Assembly: GCF_000718015.1 (NCBI RefSeq)
Contig: NZ_JODY01000001.1
Coordinates: forward strand, 124,001-188,000
Source of the DNA: Streptomyces catenulae
Lineage (GTDB): Bacteria; Actinomycetota; Actinomycetes; Streptomycetales; Streptomycetaceae
Length of the DNA stretch: 64,000 bases
Direction of reading: 5' to 3'
Shown: positions 1 through 9,018 of the stretch, piece after piece
How positions within the stretch are numbered: position 1 is the stretch's first letter
How the letters are laid out: every line of letters begins with the position of its first letter
Program-made: the position numbers and the translations under genes
The notes under the pieces: generated by a model
The model's database searches: none
Seen by the model: the letters and a program-made list of their open reading frames with translations, nothing else
Told to the model about the DNA's origin: nothing

Positions 1-294
1 CAGATGTACATCTCCAACCGCGGCGAGGGCACCATCTCGCTGCTGGACTTCGCCACCGGCCGCCTCACCGGCAAATGGCACATCCGCGGCGGCGGCAGCC
101 CCGACATGGGCGGCGTCTCCGCCGACGGCAAGGTCCTGTGGCTCTCCGGCCGCTACAACTCGGAGGTCTACGCCCTCGACACCCGTACGGGGAAGACCCT
201 GGCGAAGATCCCGGTCGGCAACGGCCCGCACGGCCTCGCGGTCTACCCGCAGCCCGGCCGCTACTCCCTCGGCCACACCGGCATCTTCCGCTGA
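1..294 (+). CDS. YncE/YVTN-type beta-propeller protein, C-terminal fragment
   Basis: The reading frame is open at the left edge, so only the last 97 residues are present and the true start lies outside the window. The visible part shows the alternating blade pattern of YVTN/YncE beta-propellers: a VYALDTRTGKTLAKIPVGNGPHG stretch (in two overlapping halves around residues 54-80) with the typical D-T-x-T-G-K and G-x-x-P-H-G-L elements. Such proteins are usually secreted or surface-exposed and bind rather than catalyse; no specific function can be assigned. It ends in a convergent arrangement with the next gene, separated by a strong hairpin. Confidence 0.75.
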   Translation, partial: QMYISNRGEGTISLLDFATGRLTGKWHIRGGGSPDMGGVSADGKVLWLSGRYNSEVYALDTRTGKTLAKIPVGNGPHGLAVYPQPGRYSLGHTGIFR

Positions 295-326
295 CCGGCC
301 GGACCGCACACCGGGCCGCGAAACGG

Positions 327-363
327 CCGACTCCCGTACGGGGCGGGCCCGTACGGGAGTCGG
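327..363. terminator. Bidirectional hairpin terminator
   Basis: A perfect 15-bp inverted repeat (327-341 with 349-363, 7-nt loop) lies between the convergent beta-propeller gene and the minus-strand membrane protein gene. There is no U-tract, which is common for Streptomyces terminators. Confidence 0.75.
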
Positions 364-388
364 AGGCGGGGGAGTGGACGGCCGCGGG

Positions 389-2068
389 TCAGGCGCTGTA
401 CTCGTCGGCCTTCCGGGGCTCGACGCCCTGGACCATGCCGCTGAGCACCATCGAACGGCCCTCGAAGCGCTCGGTGTCCACGCCGTTCTCCTTGAGGACA
501 CCCACCGCCGCGGTGTGGACCGCGCGCAGCACCGGCGTCGCCGCGCGCAGCGCGTCATCGGCCATGAAGCGGTGCCGCCAGGGCTTGTCCGCCCAGACGT
601 GCCGCAGCCCGAACGGCTCGGGCAGCCCCAGCTTGCCGCCGAGGAAGTCCAGCACCGGCGGGAACCACGTCAGCGGGGCGCGGGCGGAGAGCCGGACGAC
701 CTCGGAGGGGTCGATCAGCGGCAGCGTCTGCTTACGCGTCTCCCAGAACTTGACGACCTTCGCGACCTCTTTGGTCTTGGGCGACGGCTTGCCGGTGAAC
801 AGGGAGTTGACCGGGCCGAGGGCGTGGCCGGTGACCTCGATACGCAGCGTCTCGTGCAGCACCGTGACCGTGATCAGCAACGTCAGCACCAACTGGCCGT
901 CCCACAGCACGAACTGCACGCCCAGGTAGTGGCGGTTGCCGCTGCCGAACTGCTGCTCGTTGCAGATCCGCTCGACCTCGTGGCCGCGGATCTGGAAGGC
1001 GTCGGTGTCGGTGCCGTCCGGACGGCTGACCTCCTTGGCCTTCTCCCCGACCGGTACGACGATCCAGTGGTTGACCTGCGGCGCCTGCTGGAACCCGCCG
1101 GTGTGCAGCGGGCTGCGCTCCAGCATCCGCAGCTTGTCGTGGATCGCCCGGACGACGTCCCAGCTGCGGAACGGATGGATCTCCGTGCCCTCCTTCGCCG
1201 GCTTCAGCTCCTCGGCCAGATGCCAGCTGCCCCAGCGGGTGCCCATGCCGAGGATGCCGCGCGGACCGGCGTAGAAGACGACGTTGCTGCGCTGCTCCGC
1301 GGAGAGTTTGGCGAGATTGTGCCGCAGCGTCTCGGCCGCGATCTCGCCGGGATCGCCCGGCACCGCCTCGGGGATCTTCGCGCCGACCCCGCCGCCGTCC
1401 AGCAGCCCCTGCCACGCCTCGCGCAGCAGCACCGCCGTCCGCTCGCAGATCTGCTTGGCGAACCACCAGCCGACGATCGGGACGACGACCGCGGCCCGGG
1501 CGTACATCGGCCAGAAGCCCGTCGTCGGCAACTTGATCAGCAGGACCACCCCGGCCACCGCGAGCACGGCGAGCAGCGCCGAACCGCCGAGGGAGGTCTT
1601 GCCGTCCTTGGCGAGGTACTTCTTCAGCTGGAAGCCGCCCAGCCACAGCAGCACACCGGGCAGGAACGCCAGCCCGCACAGCAGCATGATCACCGTCAGC
1701 TTGGCGTCCCGCTGCTTGCGGATACGGGTGGCCGCCAGACAGTGCTCGACGATGACCTGCGGCTCGGTGCCGAAGGACTGGATGAGCGCCTTCCGGCCGC
1801 CGCCGAGCATCCGCGTCTGGATCGCCCGGGAGAACGCCTCGCCGAGATTCGGCTCGAAGAGCGAGATCTTGGGCTTCTTGATGTCGGAGGCGCCCGAGTC
1901 CGAATCCGCCTTGGAGATATCGGCCAACGGACTGTCCCGATACGCGGCGGAGGCCAACGCCTGGGTCGCCGCGGTCTGTCCCGCGCCCCCCAGGAGCGGG
2001 ACCTGCGCCCCGGGACTGAAGTCGAAGCCGTCTGCTGCCACTGCCCGCCCCCAACGCCGCACCATCAC
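389..2068 (-). CDS. Conserved integral membrane protein of unknown function
   Basis: A 559-residue protein with a GTG start that I do not recognise by name. A polar N-terminal region (about 1-120) is followed by three hydrophobic segments near residues 124-143, 158-175 and 183-200, then a soluble C-terminal part of roughly 350 residues. That part contains another hydrophobic patch (VLTLLITVTVL, about 385-395). No catalytic motif is evident. It lies downstream of the EF-G-like gene on the same strand, 118 bp away. Similar proteins occur at this place in other Streptomyces as I recall, so it is probably core rather than acquired. The start is uncertain, because the second codon is ATG. Confidence 0.7.
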   Translation of the reverse strand: MMVRRWGRAVAADGFDFSPGAQVPLLGGAGQTAATQALASAAYRDSPLADISKADSDSGASDIKKPKISLFEPNLGEAFSRAIQTRMLGGGRKALIQSFGTEPQVIVEHCLAATRIRKQRDAKLTVIMLLCGLAFLPGVLLWLGGFQLKKYLAKDGKTSLGGSALLAVLAVAGVVLLIKLPTTGFWPMYARAAVVVPIVGWWFAKQICERTAVLLREAWQGLLDGGGVGAKIPEAVPGDPGEIAAETLRHNLAKLSAEQRSNVVFYAGPRGILGMGTRWGSWHLAEELKPAKEGTEIHPFRSWDVVRAIHDKLRMLERSPLHTGGFQQAPQVNHWIVVPVGEKAKEVSRPDGTDTDAFQIRGHEVERICNEQQFGSGNRHYLGVQFVLWDGQLVLTLLITVTVLHETLRIEVTGHALGPVNSLFTGKPSPKTKEVAKVVKFWETRKQTLPLIDPSEVVRLSARAPLTWFPPVLDFLGGKLGLPEPFGLRHVWADKPWRHRFMADDALRAATPVLRAVHTAAVGVLKENGVDTERFEGRSMVLSGMVQGVEPRKADEYSA

Positions 2069-2155
2069 TGCCGCGGCTCTTTACCCGTCCACCGCTCCTG
2101 GCACACCTGCCGAGCCCGTCCGGTCAGCGTACAGGCGGGGCCGGGCACAAGGGAG

Positions 2156-2179
2156 TTGACCGGACGGGCCGCCGGTCAA
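2156..2179. terminator. Possible terminator after EF-G-like gene
   Basis: An 8-bp inverted repeat TTGACCGG/CCGGTCAA with an 8-nt spacer lies just past the minus-strand stop codon at 2187. It is short, so it could instead be an operator-like palindrome. Confidence 0.3.
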
Positions 2180-2186
2180 TCGTTGA

Positions 2187-4364
2187 CTATGCGCCGTTTT
2201 CCCCGCCCCGCCGCACCGCCTCGGCCAGCTGCTGCGGCATCGGCTCATGGCGCAGATGGGTCCGGGTGAAGCGGCCCGTGCCGTGTGCGAGCGAGCGCAG
2301 GTCGACGGCGTAGCGGGCGATCTCCGCCTCCGGCACCTCGGCCCGCACCCAGGTGTGGTCGCCGACCTCCTCCTGCTCGGTGCCGACCACCCGGCCGCGC
2401 CGTCCGGACAGATCGCTCAGCACCGCGCCGACGAACTCGTCCGGAATCAACACCGCGACCTCCGCGACCGGTTCGAGCAGGTCGATCCGTACCTGCCCGG
2501 CCGCGTCCCGCAGCGCCAGCGCCCCCGCCGCCTGGAACGCCGCGTCCGACGAGTCCACCGAGTGCGCCTTGCCGTCCCGCAGCGTGACCCGGACGTCGAC
2601 GAGCGGATACCCGGCCGCCACCCCCTGCGCCGCCTGGGCGCGTACCCCCTTCTCCACCGACGTGATGAACTGCCGCGGCACCGCACCGCCCACCACCGTG
2701 TCCACGAACTCGATCCCGGAGCCCGCGGGCAGCGGCTCCACGTCGATTTCGCAGATCGCGAACTGCCCGTGCCCGCCGGACTGTTTGACCTGCCGCCCCC
2801 GCCCGGACGCCGCGCCGCCGAACGTCTCCCGCAGCGGCACGCGGTACGCCACGGTGTCGACCCGGACGCCGTACCGCGTCCGCAGCCGCTCCAGCGCGAC
2901 CTCCGCATGCGCCTCGCCCAGGCACCACAACACCACCTGGCCGGTGTGCGGATGCCGCTCCAGACGCATCGTCGGATCCTCCGCGACCAGCCGCGCCAGC
3001 CCGTGCGAGAGCCTGTCCTCGTCCGCCTTGCCGTGCGCCTCGATCGCGACCGGCAGCTGCGGGTCGGGCATCGTCCACGGCGCCATCAGCAGCGGCCGCC
3101 CGCACGACGACAGGGTGTCGCCGGTCTCCGCCCGGCCGAGCTTCGCCACGTACGCCAACTCCCCGGCCACCGCCCGCGCCAGCGGCTGTTGCTGCTTCCC
3201 GGACGGCACGGACAGCGCGCCCACCCGCTCCTGCACGTCGTGGTCGGCGTGGCCGCGGTCCTCCAGACCGTGCCCCGAGACGTGCACCGCCTCGTCCGGC
3301 CGCAGCGTCCCGGAGAACACCCGCACCAGCGACAGCCGCCCGACGTACGGGTCGGAGGTGGTCTTGACGACCTCCGCCGCCAGCGGACCGGCCGGATCGC
3401 AGACCAGCGGCGGCCGCGGCGCGCCGTCGGGCGCGGTGACCTGCGGCGCGGTCCGCTCGCCCGGCGCCGGGAAACCCCGGACGAGGAGGTCCAGCAGCTC
3501 CACGGTGCCCAGCCCGCGGCGGGCGGCGCCGGTGGGCGGGGCGGCGGCGAGCACCGGGTGGAAGGTGCCGCGGGCGACCGCCGTCTCCAGGTCGGCGACG
3601 AGCGGGTCGACGTCCAGCTCCTCGCCGCCCACGTAGCGGTCCATCAGCGTCTCGTCCTCGCTCTCCGCGATGATCCCCTCGATCAACCGGCCGCGCGCCT
3701 CGTCCAGCAGCGCCCGCTCCGCGCCGTCCGGCTCCCGCTCGGTACGTTCGCCCGACGCGTATTCCGCCACCCGCCGCGTCAACAGCCCGAGCAGCCCCGT
3801 CACCGGTGCGTGGCCGTCCGCGCCCGCCGCGCCGTACAGCGGCAGATACAGGGGGAGCACCGCGTCCGGGTCGCCGTCGCCCAGCGCCTCGCCGCAGCCG
3901 CGCAGGACGGTGGCGACGTCGGCGCGGGCGGCGTCGAGATGGGTGAGGACCAGCGCCCGCGGCATGCCGACCGCCGCGCACTCCTCCCACACCGCGCGGG
4001 TCGCCCCGGCCACCTCCTCCGCGGCGGAGACCACGAAGAGGGCCGCGTCCGCCGCCCGCAGCCCGGCCCGCAGCTCCCCGACGAAATCGGCGTACCCGGG
4101 CGTGTCCAGCAGATTGATCCGGCAGCCACGCCACTCCACCGGCACCAGCGAGAGCTGGACCGAGCGCTGCCGCCGCTGTTCGATCGGGTCCTGGTCGGAG
4201 AGGGTGTCGCCGTCCTCGACCCGCCCGGCGCGGCCGGTGGCCCCGGCGGTCAGGGCCAGCGCCTCCACGAGGGTGGTCTTGCCCGCGCCGCTGTGGCCGA
4301 CCAGGACCACGTTGCGGACGGCGGCGGGGCCGTCGGCCGCCCCCGCATCCGGCTTCTCGTTCAT
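2187..4364 (-). CDS. Elongation factor G-like GTPase (EF-G2 type)
   Basis: A 725-residue translation-factor GTPase paralogue. The P-loop GHSGAGKT is at residues 23-30, the DTPG switch-II motif near 89-92, and EF-G-type domains II-V follow (C-terminal SDLSGRRGRVVG matches the EF-G domain V signature). The guanine-specificity motif reads THLD instead of NKxD, and the switch I region lacks the usual EF-G sequence. This fits the actinobacterial EF-G2 group (like mycobacterial FusA2), for which a normal translocation role is not established. The ATG start has a clear GGAGG ribosome binding site. It is transcribed divergently from the phosphatidylinositol operon. The essential EF-G gene (fusA) would lie elsewhere with rpsL/rpsG. 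Confidence 0.85.
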   Translation of the reverse strand: MNEKPDAGAADGPAAVRNVVLVGHSGAGKTTLVEALALTAGATGRAGRVEDGDTLSDQDPIEQRRQRSVQLSLVPVEWRGCRINLLDTPGYADFVGELRAGLRAADAALFVVSAAEEVAGATRAVWEECAAVGMPRALVLTHLDAARADVATVLRGCGEALGDGDPDAVLPLYLPLYGAAGADGHAPVTGLLGLLTRRVAEYASGERTEREPDGAERALLDEARGRLIEGIIAESEDETLMDRYVGGEELDVDPLVADLETAVARGTFHPVLAAAPPTGAARRGLGTVELLDLLVRGFPAPGERTAPQVTAPDGAPRPPLVCDPAGPLAAEVVKTTSDPYVGRLSLVRVFSGTLRPDEAVHVSGHGLEDRGHADHDVQERVGALSVPSGKQQQPLARAVAGELAYVAKLGRAETGDTLSSCGRPLLMAPWTMPDPQLPVAIEAHGKADEDRLSHGLARLVAEDPTMRLERHPHTGQVVLWCLGEAHAEVALERLRTRYGVRVDTVAYRVPLRETFGGAASGRGRQVKQSGGHGQFAICEIDVEPLPAGSGIEFVDTVVGGAVPRQFITSVEKGVRAQAAQGVAAGYPLVDVRVTLRDGKAHSVDSSDAAFQAAGALALRDAAGQVRIDLLEPVAEVAVLIPDEFVGAVLSDLSGRRGRVVGTEQEEVGDHTWVRAEVPEAEIARYAVDLRSLAHGTGRFTRTHLRHEPMPQQLAEAVRRGGENGA

Positions 4365-4581
4365 GCCCTCGCCTCCAGGTCGTCACCTTTGCGGTGATTC
4401 GAGCTTTCCACCGCGGTGGGGGCCCGTCCACAGGGGGCGGCGGGGGAGTGGCGGCCCGCGCCGGGCGGCCGGTCGTCCCCGGGCGGCGCGGTGGGTGCGC
4501 GGCGCCCGGGGAGCGCCTGGCTACGATGGGCCAGCCGGTGGCCCCTTGACCGCACGGCCCGTATCAACCTCCGGGAAGGCC
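4365..4581. promoter_or_regulatory. Divergent promoter region, EF-G-like gene and pgsA
   Basis: These 217 bp separate two divergently transcribed genes and must hold both promoters. A TACGAT hexamer at 4522-4527 is a plausible -10 element for the rightward operon, but I see no convincing -35 partner. Confidence 0.35.
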
Positions 4582-5241
4582 ATGCTGAACAAGTACGCGC
4601 GTGCGTTCTTCACGCGTGTTCTCACGCCGTTCGCCGCCCTGCTCATCCGCCTCGGCGTCAGCCCGGACGCGGTCACCCTCGTCGGTACGGGGGGCGTGGT
4701 CGCCGGTGCGCTGGCCTTCTACCCCCGCGGTGAGTTCTTCTGGGGCACCGTCGTCATCACCCTCTTCGTCTTCTCCGACCTGGTCGACGGCAACATGGCG
4801 CGGCAGCTGGGACGCTCCAGCCGCTGGGGCGCCTTCCTGGACTCCACCCTCGACCGGGTCGCCGACTCCGCGATCTTCGGCGGGCTCGCCCTCTGGTACG
4901 CCGGTGGCGGCGACAGCATGCTGCTCTGTGCCATCGCCATCTTCTGCCTCGCCAGCGGCCAGGTCGTCTCGTACACCAAGGCGCGCGGCGAGGCCATCGG
5001 GCTGCCGGTGAACGTCAACGGTCTGGTCGAACGCGCCGAGCGGCTGGTCATCTCCCTCGTCGCCTGCGGTCTGTCCGGGCTGCACGCCTTCGGGGTGCCC
5101 GGCGTCCAGATCCTGCTGCCGATCGCGCTGTGGATCGTCGCCGTCGGCAGCGCCGTCACCCTCGCCCAGCGTGTGGTGACGGTCCGCCGGGAGTCCGCCG
5201 AGGCGGACGCCGCCGTCGCCCACGGGGGGAAGGGCGCATGA
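4582..5241 (+). CDS. pgsA: Phosphatidylinositol phosphate synthase (CDP-alcohol phosphatidyltransferase)
   Basis: A 219-residue integral membrane enzyme of the CDP-alcohol phosphotransferase family. It transfers the phosphatidyl group from CDP-diacylglycerol to an alcohol, here most likely myo-inositol phosphate. The complete signature D-x2-DG-x2-AR-x8-G-x3-D-x3-D is present (D66, D69, G70, A73, R74, G83, D87, D91), so the metal site looks intact. Five to six hydrophobic segments are visible. The inositol substrate is inferred from the next two genes (acyltransferase and PimA-type mannosyltransferase), the same trio as in the mycobacterial PIM locus. Its stop overlaps the next start (ATGA). 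Confidence 0.88.
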   Translation: MLNKYARAFFTRVLTPFAALLIRLGVSPDAVTLVGTGGVVAGALAFYPRGEFFWGTVVITLFVFSDLVDGNMARQLGRSSRWGAFLDSTLDRVADSAIFGGLALWYAGGGDSMLLCAIAIFCLASGQVVSYTKARGEAIGLPVNVNGLVERAERLVISLVACGLSGLHAFGVPGVQILLPIALWIVAVGSAVTLAQRVVTVRRESAEADAAVAHGGKGA

Positions 5242-6167
5242 GCCGCATCGACACCGACCGGCTCACCGACGCCCTCTACGGGCTGGGCTGGAGCACCGTC
5301 AAGAAGCTGCCCGAGGGCGTGGCGGTACGCCTCGGCCGCACGATCGCCGACGCCGCCTGGCGCCGCCGCGGCAAGGGCGTGCTGCGCCTGGAGGCCAACC
5401 TCGCCCGCGTCGTCCCGGACGCCACCCCGCAGCGGCTGACCGAGCTGTCCCGCGCCGGGATGCGCTCGTACATGCGCTACTGGATGGAGTCCTTCCGGCT
5501 GCCGTCCTGGAGCCGCGAACGGATAACGGCGGGCTTCGCCGCGCAGGACGTCGACCGGCTCAAGGGCGCCCTGGCCGACGACCGGGGGGTGATCCTCGCC
5601 CTGCCGCACATGGGCAACTACGACCTGGCGGGCGTCTGGGTGACCACCGCGCTCGGCGTCCCCTTCACCACCGTCGCCGAACGCCTCAAGCCGGAATCCC
5701 TCTACGACCGCTTCGTCGCCTACCGCGAGGGCCTGGGCATGGAGGTGCTGCCGCACACCGGCGGCGCCGCCTTCGGCACCCTCGCCCGGCGGCTGCGCGC
5801 CGGTGGCCTGGTCTGCCTCGTCGCCGACCGCGACCTCTCCAGCTCCGGCGTCGAGGTCGACTTCTTCGGCCACGCCGCGAAGATGCCCGCAGGACCCGCG
5901 ATGCTCGCCGCCCGCACCGGCGCGATACTGCTGCCGGTCACCCTCTGGTACGACCGCTCGCCGGTGATGCGCGGCCGGATCCACCCCGAGGTCGAGGTCC
6001 CGGCGGAGGGCACCACCGCGGAGAAGACCGCCGTCATGACCCAGGCGCTCGCCGACGCCTTCGCCTCCGGCATCGCCGACCACCCCGAGGACTGGCACAT
6101 GCTGCAACGCCTCTGGCTCGACGACCTGGAGCCGCGCGACGCGGCCCGCGGAACGGAGACGCCGTGA
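5238..6167 (+). CDS. Phosphatidylinositol mannoside acyltransferase (lipid A acyltransferase family)
   Basis: A 309-residue member of the LpxL/HtrB-like acyltransferase family. The catalytic H-x4-D box is H124-MGNY-D129. In actinobacteria this family (PatA) acylates phosphatidylinositol mannosides at the inner face of the membrane, and placement between pgsA and a PimA-type glycosyltransferase supports that role over lipid A acylation, which this organism would not perform. Translation is probably coupled at both ends: it overlaps pgsA by ATGA and the following gene by GTGA. No signal peptide is evident, so it is likely a peripheral membrane protein. Confidence 0.88.
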   Translation: MSRIDTDRLTDALYGLGWSTVKKLPEGVAVRLGRTIADAAWRRRGKGVLRLEANLARVVPDATPQRLTELSRAGMRSYMRYWMESFRLPSWSRERITAGFAAQDVDRLKGALADDRGVILALPHMGNYDLAGVWVTTALGVPFTTVAERLKPESLYDRFVAYREGLGMEVLPHTGGAAFGTLARRLRAGGLVCLVADRDLSSSGVEVDFFGHAAKMPAGPAMLAARTGAILLPVTLWYDRSPVMRGRIHPEVEVPAEGTTAEKTAVMTQALADAFASGIADHPEDWHMLQRLWLDDLEPRDAARGTETP

Positions 6168-7357
6168 GAATCGGCATCGTCTGCCCCTACGCCTGGGACG
6201 TCCCCGGCGGCGTCCAGTTCCACATCCGCGACCTCGCCGAACACCTCCTCTCCCGCGGCCACCACGTCTCCGTCCTCGCCCCCGCCGACGACGGCACGCC
6301 GCTGCCGCCGTACGTCGTCTCCGCGGGCCGCGCGGTGCCGGTGCCGTACAACGGCTCCGTCGCCCGGCTGAACTTCGGCTTCCTCTCCGCCGCGCGGGTC
6401 CGCCGCTGGCTCCAGAACGGCGCCTTCGACGTCATCCACATCCACGAACCGGCCTCGCCCTCCCTCGGCCTGCTCTCCTGCTGGGCGGCGCGCGGCCCGA
6501 TCGTCGCGACGTTCCACACCTCCAACCCGCGCTCCCGGGCGATGATCGCCGCGTACCCGATCCTGCAGCCCGCGCTGGAGAAGATCAGCGCGCGCATCGC
6601 GGTCAGCGAGTACGCCCGCCGCACCCTCGTCGAACACCTCGGCGGCGACGCGGTGGTCATCCCCAACGGCGTGGACGTCGACTTCTTCGCCCGCGCCGAG
6701 CCCAAGGCCGCCTGGCAGTCCGGCCCCGGGGACGCCGCGGCCACGGGGGCGGGCTCCGGCCCCACCATCGGCTTCATGGGCCGGATCGACGAGCCCCGCA
6801 AGGGCCTGCCGGTCCTGATGCGCGCCCTGCCCGCGATCCTCGCCGAGGTCCCCGGCGCCCGGCTGCTGGTCGCCGGGCGCGGCGACGAGGAGGAGGCGGT
6901 CGCCGCGCTGCCCCCCGAACTCCGCTCGCACGTCGAGTTCCTCGGCATGGTCAGCGACGAGGACAAGGCCCGCCTGCTGCGCAGCGTCGACCTGTACGTC
7001 GCCCCGAACACCGGCGGCGAGTCCTTCGGCATCATCCTCGTCGAGGCGCTGTCGGCCGGTGCGCCGGTGCTCGCCAGCGACCTCGACGCGTTCGCCCAGG
7101 TCCTCGACCAGGGCGAGGCCGGGGAACTGTTCGCCAACGAGGACGCCGACGCCCTCGCCGCCGCCGCCGTCCGCCTGCTCCGCGACCCCGCACGCCGCGC
7201 CGAACTGAGCGAACGCGGCTCCCGGCACGTGCGGCGCTTCGACTGGTCCACCGTCGGCGCCGACATCCTCGCGGTCTACGAGACGGTCACCGAGGGCGCC
7301 GAGCCCGGCCGCTCCGTCGCCGCCGACGAGCCCGCCGGGCGCACCGCCCAGGACTGA
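6164..7357 (+). CDS. pimA: Phosphatidylinositol alpha-mannosyltransferase, GT4 family
   Basis: A 397-residue GT-B glycosyltransferase. The N-terminal acceptor domain has the GIVCPYAWDVPGGVQFHI motif of PimA, including the GG loop. The C-terminal donor domain has FMGRIDEPRKGLPVL and the E-x7-E motif (E286 to E294, ESFGIILVE) that binds GDP-mannose. PimA transfers the first mannose from GDP-mannose to phosphatidylinositol on the cytoplasmic face of the membrane. The GTG start overlaps the preceding stop. Together with the two upstream genes this forms a phosphatidylinositol mannoside initiation operon. Substrate assignment rests on family and context. Confidence 0.88.
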   Translation: MRIGIVCPYAWDVPGGVQFHIRDLAEHLLSRGHHVSVLAPADDGTPLPPYVVSAGRAVPVPYNGSVARLNFGFLSAARVRRWLQNGAFDVIHIHEPASPSLGLLSCWAARGPIVATFHTSNPRSRAMIAAYPILQPALEKISARIAVSEYARRTLVEHLGGDAVVIPNGVDVDFFARAEPKAAWQSGPGDAAATGAGSGPTIGFMGRIDEPRKGLPVLMRALPAILAEVPGARLLVAGRGDEEEAVAALPPELRSHVEFLGMVSDEDKARLLRSVDLYVAPNTGGESFGIILVEALSAGAPVLASDLDAFAQVLDQGEAGELFANEDADALAAAAVRLLRDPARRAELSERGSRHVRRFDWSTVGADILAVYETVTEGAEPGRSVAADEPAGRTAQD

Positions 7358-7434
7358 CCGCCGCTACGGCCCGTGATCCCCGGGGCCGCCCGCGCCCCGC
7401 GGGTACGCCGTCCGGGCCGGTAGGGTGACGCCGC

Positions 7435-7980
7435 GTGACCACCTTCATCTGGATCGCGGCCGTCGTCGTCCTCATCGGCATCTACCTGAGCTGGACCGCG
7501 GGCCGCCTCGACCGGCTGCACGCCCGGATCGACGCGGCGCGCGCCGCTCTCGACGCGCAACTGCTGCGGCGCGCCTCGGTCGCCCAGGAGATCGGCACCT
7601 CCGGCGTCCTCGACCCCGCCGCCTCGATCGTGCTCTACCAGGCGGCGCACGCCGCCCGGCAGGCGCCGGAGGACGGCCGGGAGGTCGCCGAGAGCGAGCT
7701 GACCCAGGCGCTCCGCGCCACCCTCGGCGAGCGCGAGCAGGTGGCCGCGGTCCGCGAGGCGCCCGCCGGGGAGCAGACCCTCGCGGAGCTGACCGCCGCC
7801 GTCCGCCGCGTCCCCATGGCCCGCCGCTTCCACAACGACGCCGTACGGGCCGCCCGCGCGGTCCGCCGCCACCGGGTCGTGCGCTACTTCCGCCTCGCCG
7901 GACACGCGCCGTTCCCGCTCGCCTTCGAGATGGACGACGAGCCCCCGGCCGTCCTCGGGGACCCGCACCTGCCCGCCTGA
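7435..7980 (+). CDS. LemA-like membrane-anchored protein
   Basis: A 181-residue protein with one N-terminal membrane segment (residues 4-20, IWIAAVVVLIGIYLSW) followed by a helical, coiled-coil-like domain. The C-terminal part RRFHNDAVRAARAV with a later APFPLAFEMDDE resembles the R-x-Y-N-x-A-V and P-x-F-x-x-D-E elements of LemA-family proteins, so I place it there tentatively. Function is unknown. The GTG start follows a 77-bp gap after pimA, and no terminator is visible between them, so it may be cotranscribed with the mannoside genes. Something similar sits at this place in other Streptomyces as far as I recall. Confidence 0.7.
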   Translation: MTTFIWIAAVVVLIGIYLSWTAGRLDRLHARIDAARAALDAQLLRRASVAQEIGTSGVLDPAASIVLYQAAHAARQAPEDGREVAESELTQALRATLGEREQVAAVREAPAGEQTLAELTAAVRRVPMARRFHNDAVRAARAVRRHRVVRYFRLAGHAPFPLAFEMDDEPPAVLGDPHLPA

Positions 7981-8098
7981 CCTGCGGCTGCCCCCGGCGG
8001 CACGAGCCACCGGCCACCAATTGGCCCTTTTCGCGGCCCCCTCACCAACGGTTGTGTGGGTGAAGAAGCGCAACCACCCGCATTGAGTGAGGTCAACC

Positions 8099-9010
8099 GT
8101 GTCCAGCACGCCCACCACGCCCCAGACCCCCGAGACCGGAACCGCCCGGGTCAAGCGCGGCATGGCCGAGCAGCTCAAGGGCGGCGTGATCATGGACGTC
8201 GTCACGCCCGAAGAGGCCAAGATCGCCGAGGACGCCGGTGCCGTCGCCGTCATGGCGCTGGAGCGGGTCCCCGCCGACATCCGCAAGGACGGCGGCGTCG
8301 CCCGGATGTCCGACCCGGACATGATCGACGGCATCATCGACGCCGTCTCCATCCCCGTCATGGCCAAGTCCCGCATCGGCCACTTCGTCGAGGCGCAGGT
8401 CCTGCAGTCCCTCGGCGTCGACTACATCGACGAGTCCGAGGTCCTCACCCCCGCCGACGAGGTCAACCACTCCGACAAGTGGGCCTTCACCACCCCCTTC
8501 GTCTGCGGCGCCACCAACCTCGGCGAGGCCCTGCGCCGGATCGCCGAGGGCGCGGCCATGATCCGCTCCAAGGGCGAGGCCGGTACCGGCAACGTCGTCG
8601 AGGCGGTCCGCCACCTCCGCCAGATCAAGGGCGAGATCGCCAAGCTGCGCGGCTGCGACAACAACGAGCTGTACGCCGCCGCCAAGGAGCTGCGCGCCCC
8701 CTTCGAGCTGGTCAAGGAGGTCGCCGAGCTGGGCAAGCTGCCCGTCGTGCTCTTCTCCGCCGGTGGCGTCGCCACCCCCGCCGACGCCGCGCTGATGCGC
8801 CAGCTCGGCGCCGAGGGCGTCTTCGTCGGCTCCGGCATCTTCAAGTCCGGCGACCCGGCCAAGCGCGCCGCCGCCATCGTGAAGGCCACCACCTTCTACG
8901 ACGACCCGAAGGTCGTCGCGGACGTCTCCCGCAACCTGGGCGAGGCCATGGTCGGCATCAACTGCGACACCCTCCCCGAGGCCGAGCGGTACGCCAACCG
9001 CGGCTGGTGA
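8099..9010 (+). CDS. pdxS: Pyridoxal 5'-phosphate synthase subunit PdxS
   Basis: A 303-residue TIM-barrel synthase that makes PLP from ribose 5-phosphate, glyceraldehyde 3-phosphate and ammonia. The N-terminal [19 protein letters not shown] block, the lysine in [13 protein letters not shown] (Lys90, the Schiff-base residue) and the C-terminal [18 protein letters not shown] are typical. The GTG at 8099 is preferred over the in-frame GTG at 8087, because a GAGG ribosome binding site lies just upstream and the shorter N-terminus matches remembered Streptomyces PdxS. The adjacent pdxT supplies the ammonia-generating glutaminase subunit of the 12+12 complex. Confidence 0.95.
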   Translation: MSSTPTTPQTPETGTARVKRGMAEQLKGGVIMDVVTPEEAKIAEDAGAVAVMALERVPADIRKDGGVARMSDPDMIDGIIDAVSIPVMAKSRIGHFVEAQVLQSLGVDYIDESEVLTPADEVNHSDKWAFTTPFVCGATNLGEALRRIAEGAAMIRSKGEAGTGNVVEAVRHLRQIKGEIAKLRGCDNNELYAAAKELRAPFELVKEVAELGKLPVVLFSAGGVATPADAALMRQLGAEGVFVGSGIFKSGDPAKRAAAIVKATTFYDDPKVVADVSRNLGEAMVGINCDTLPEAERYANRGW

Positions 9011-9018
9011 ACACGGAG

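Noticed and set aside
2245..4431. Long open frames in other phases and on the plus strand over the EF-G-like gene
   Set aside because: Arg/Gly/Ala- or Arg/His-rich translations typical of wrong-frame reading in high-GC DNA; the EF-G-like frame carries all the GTPase and domain signatures.
8056..9018. Upstream extension of the pdxT frame through pdxS
   Set aside because: The extension is the +2 shadow of pdxS; PdxT homology begins at [13 protein letters not shown], so the start was set at 9019 (or 9007).
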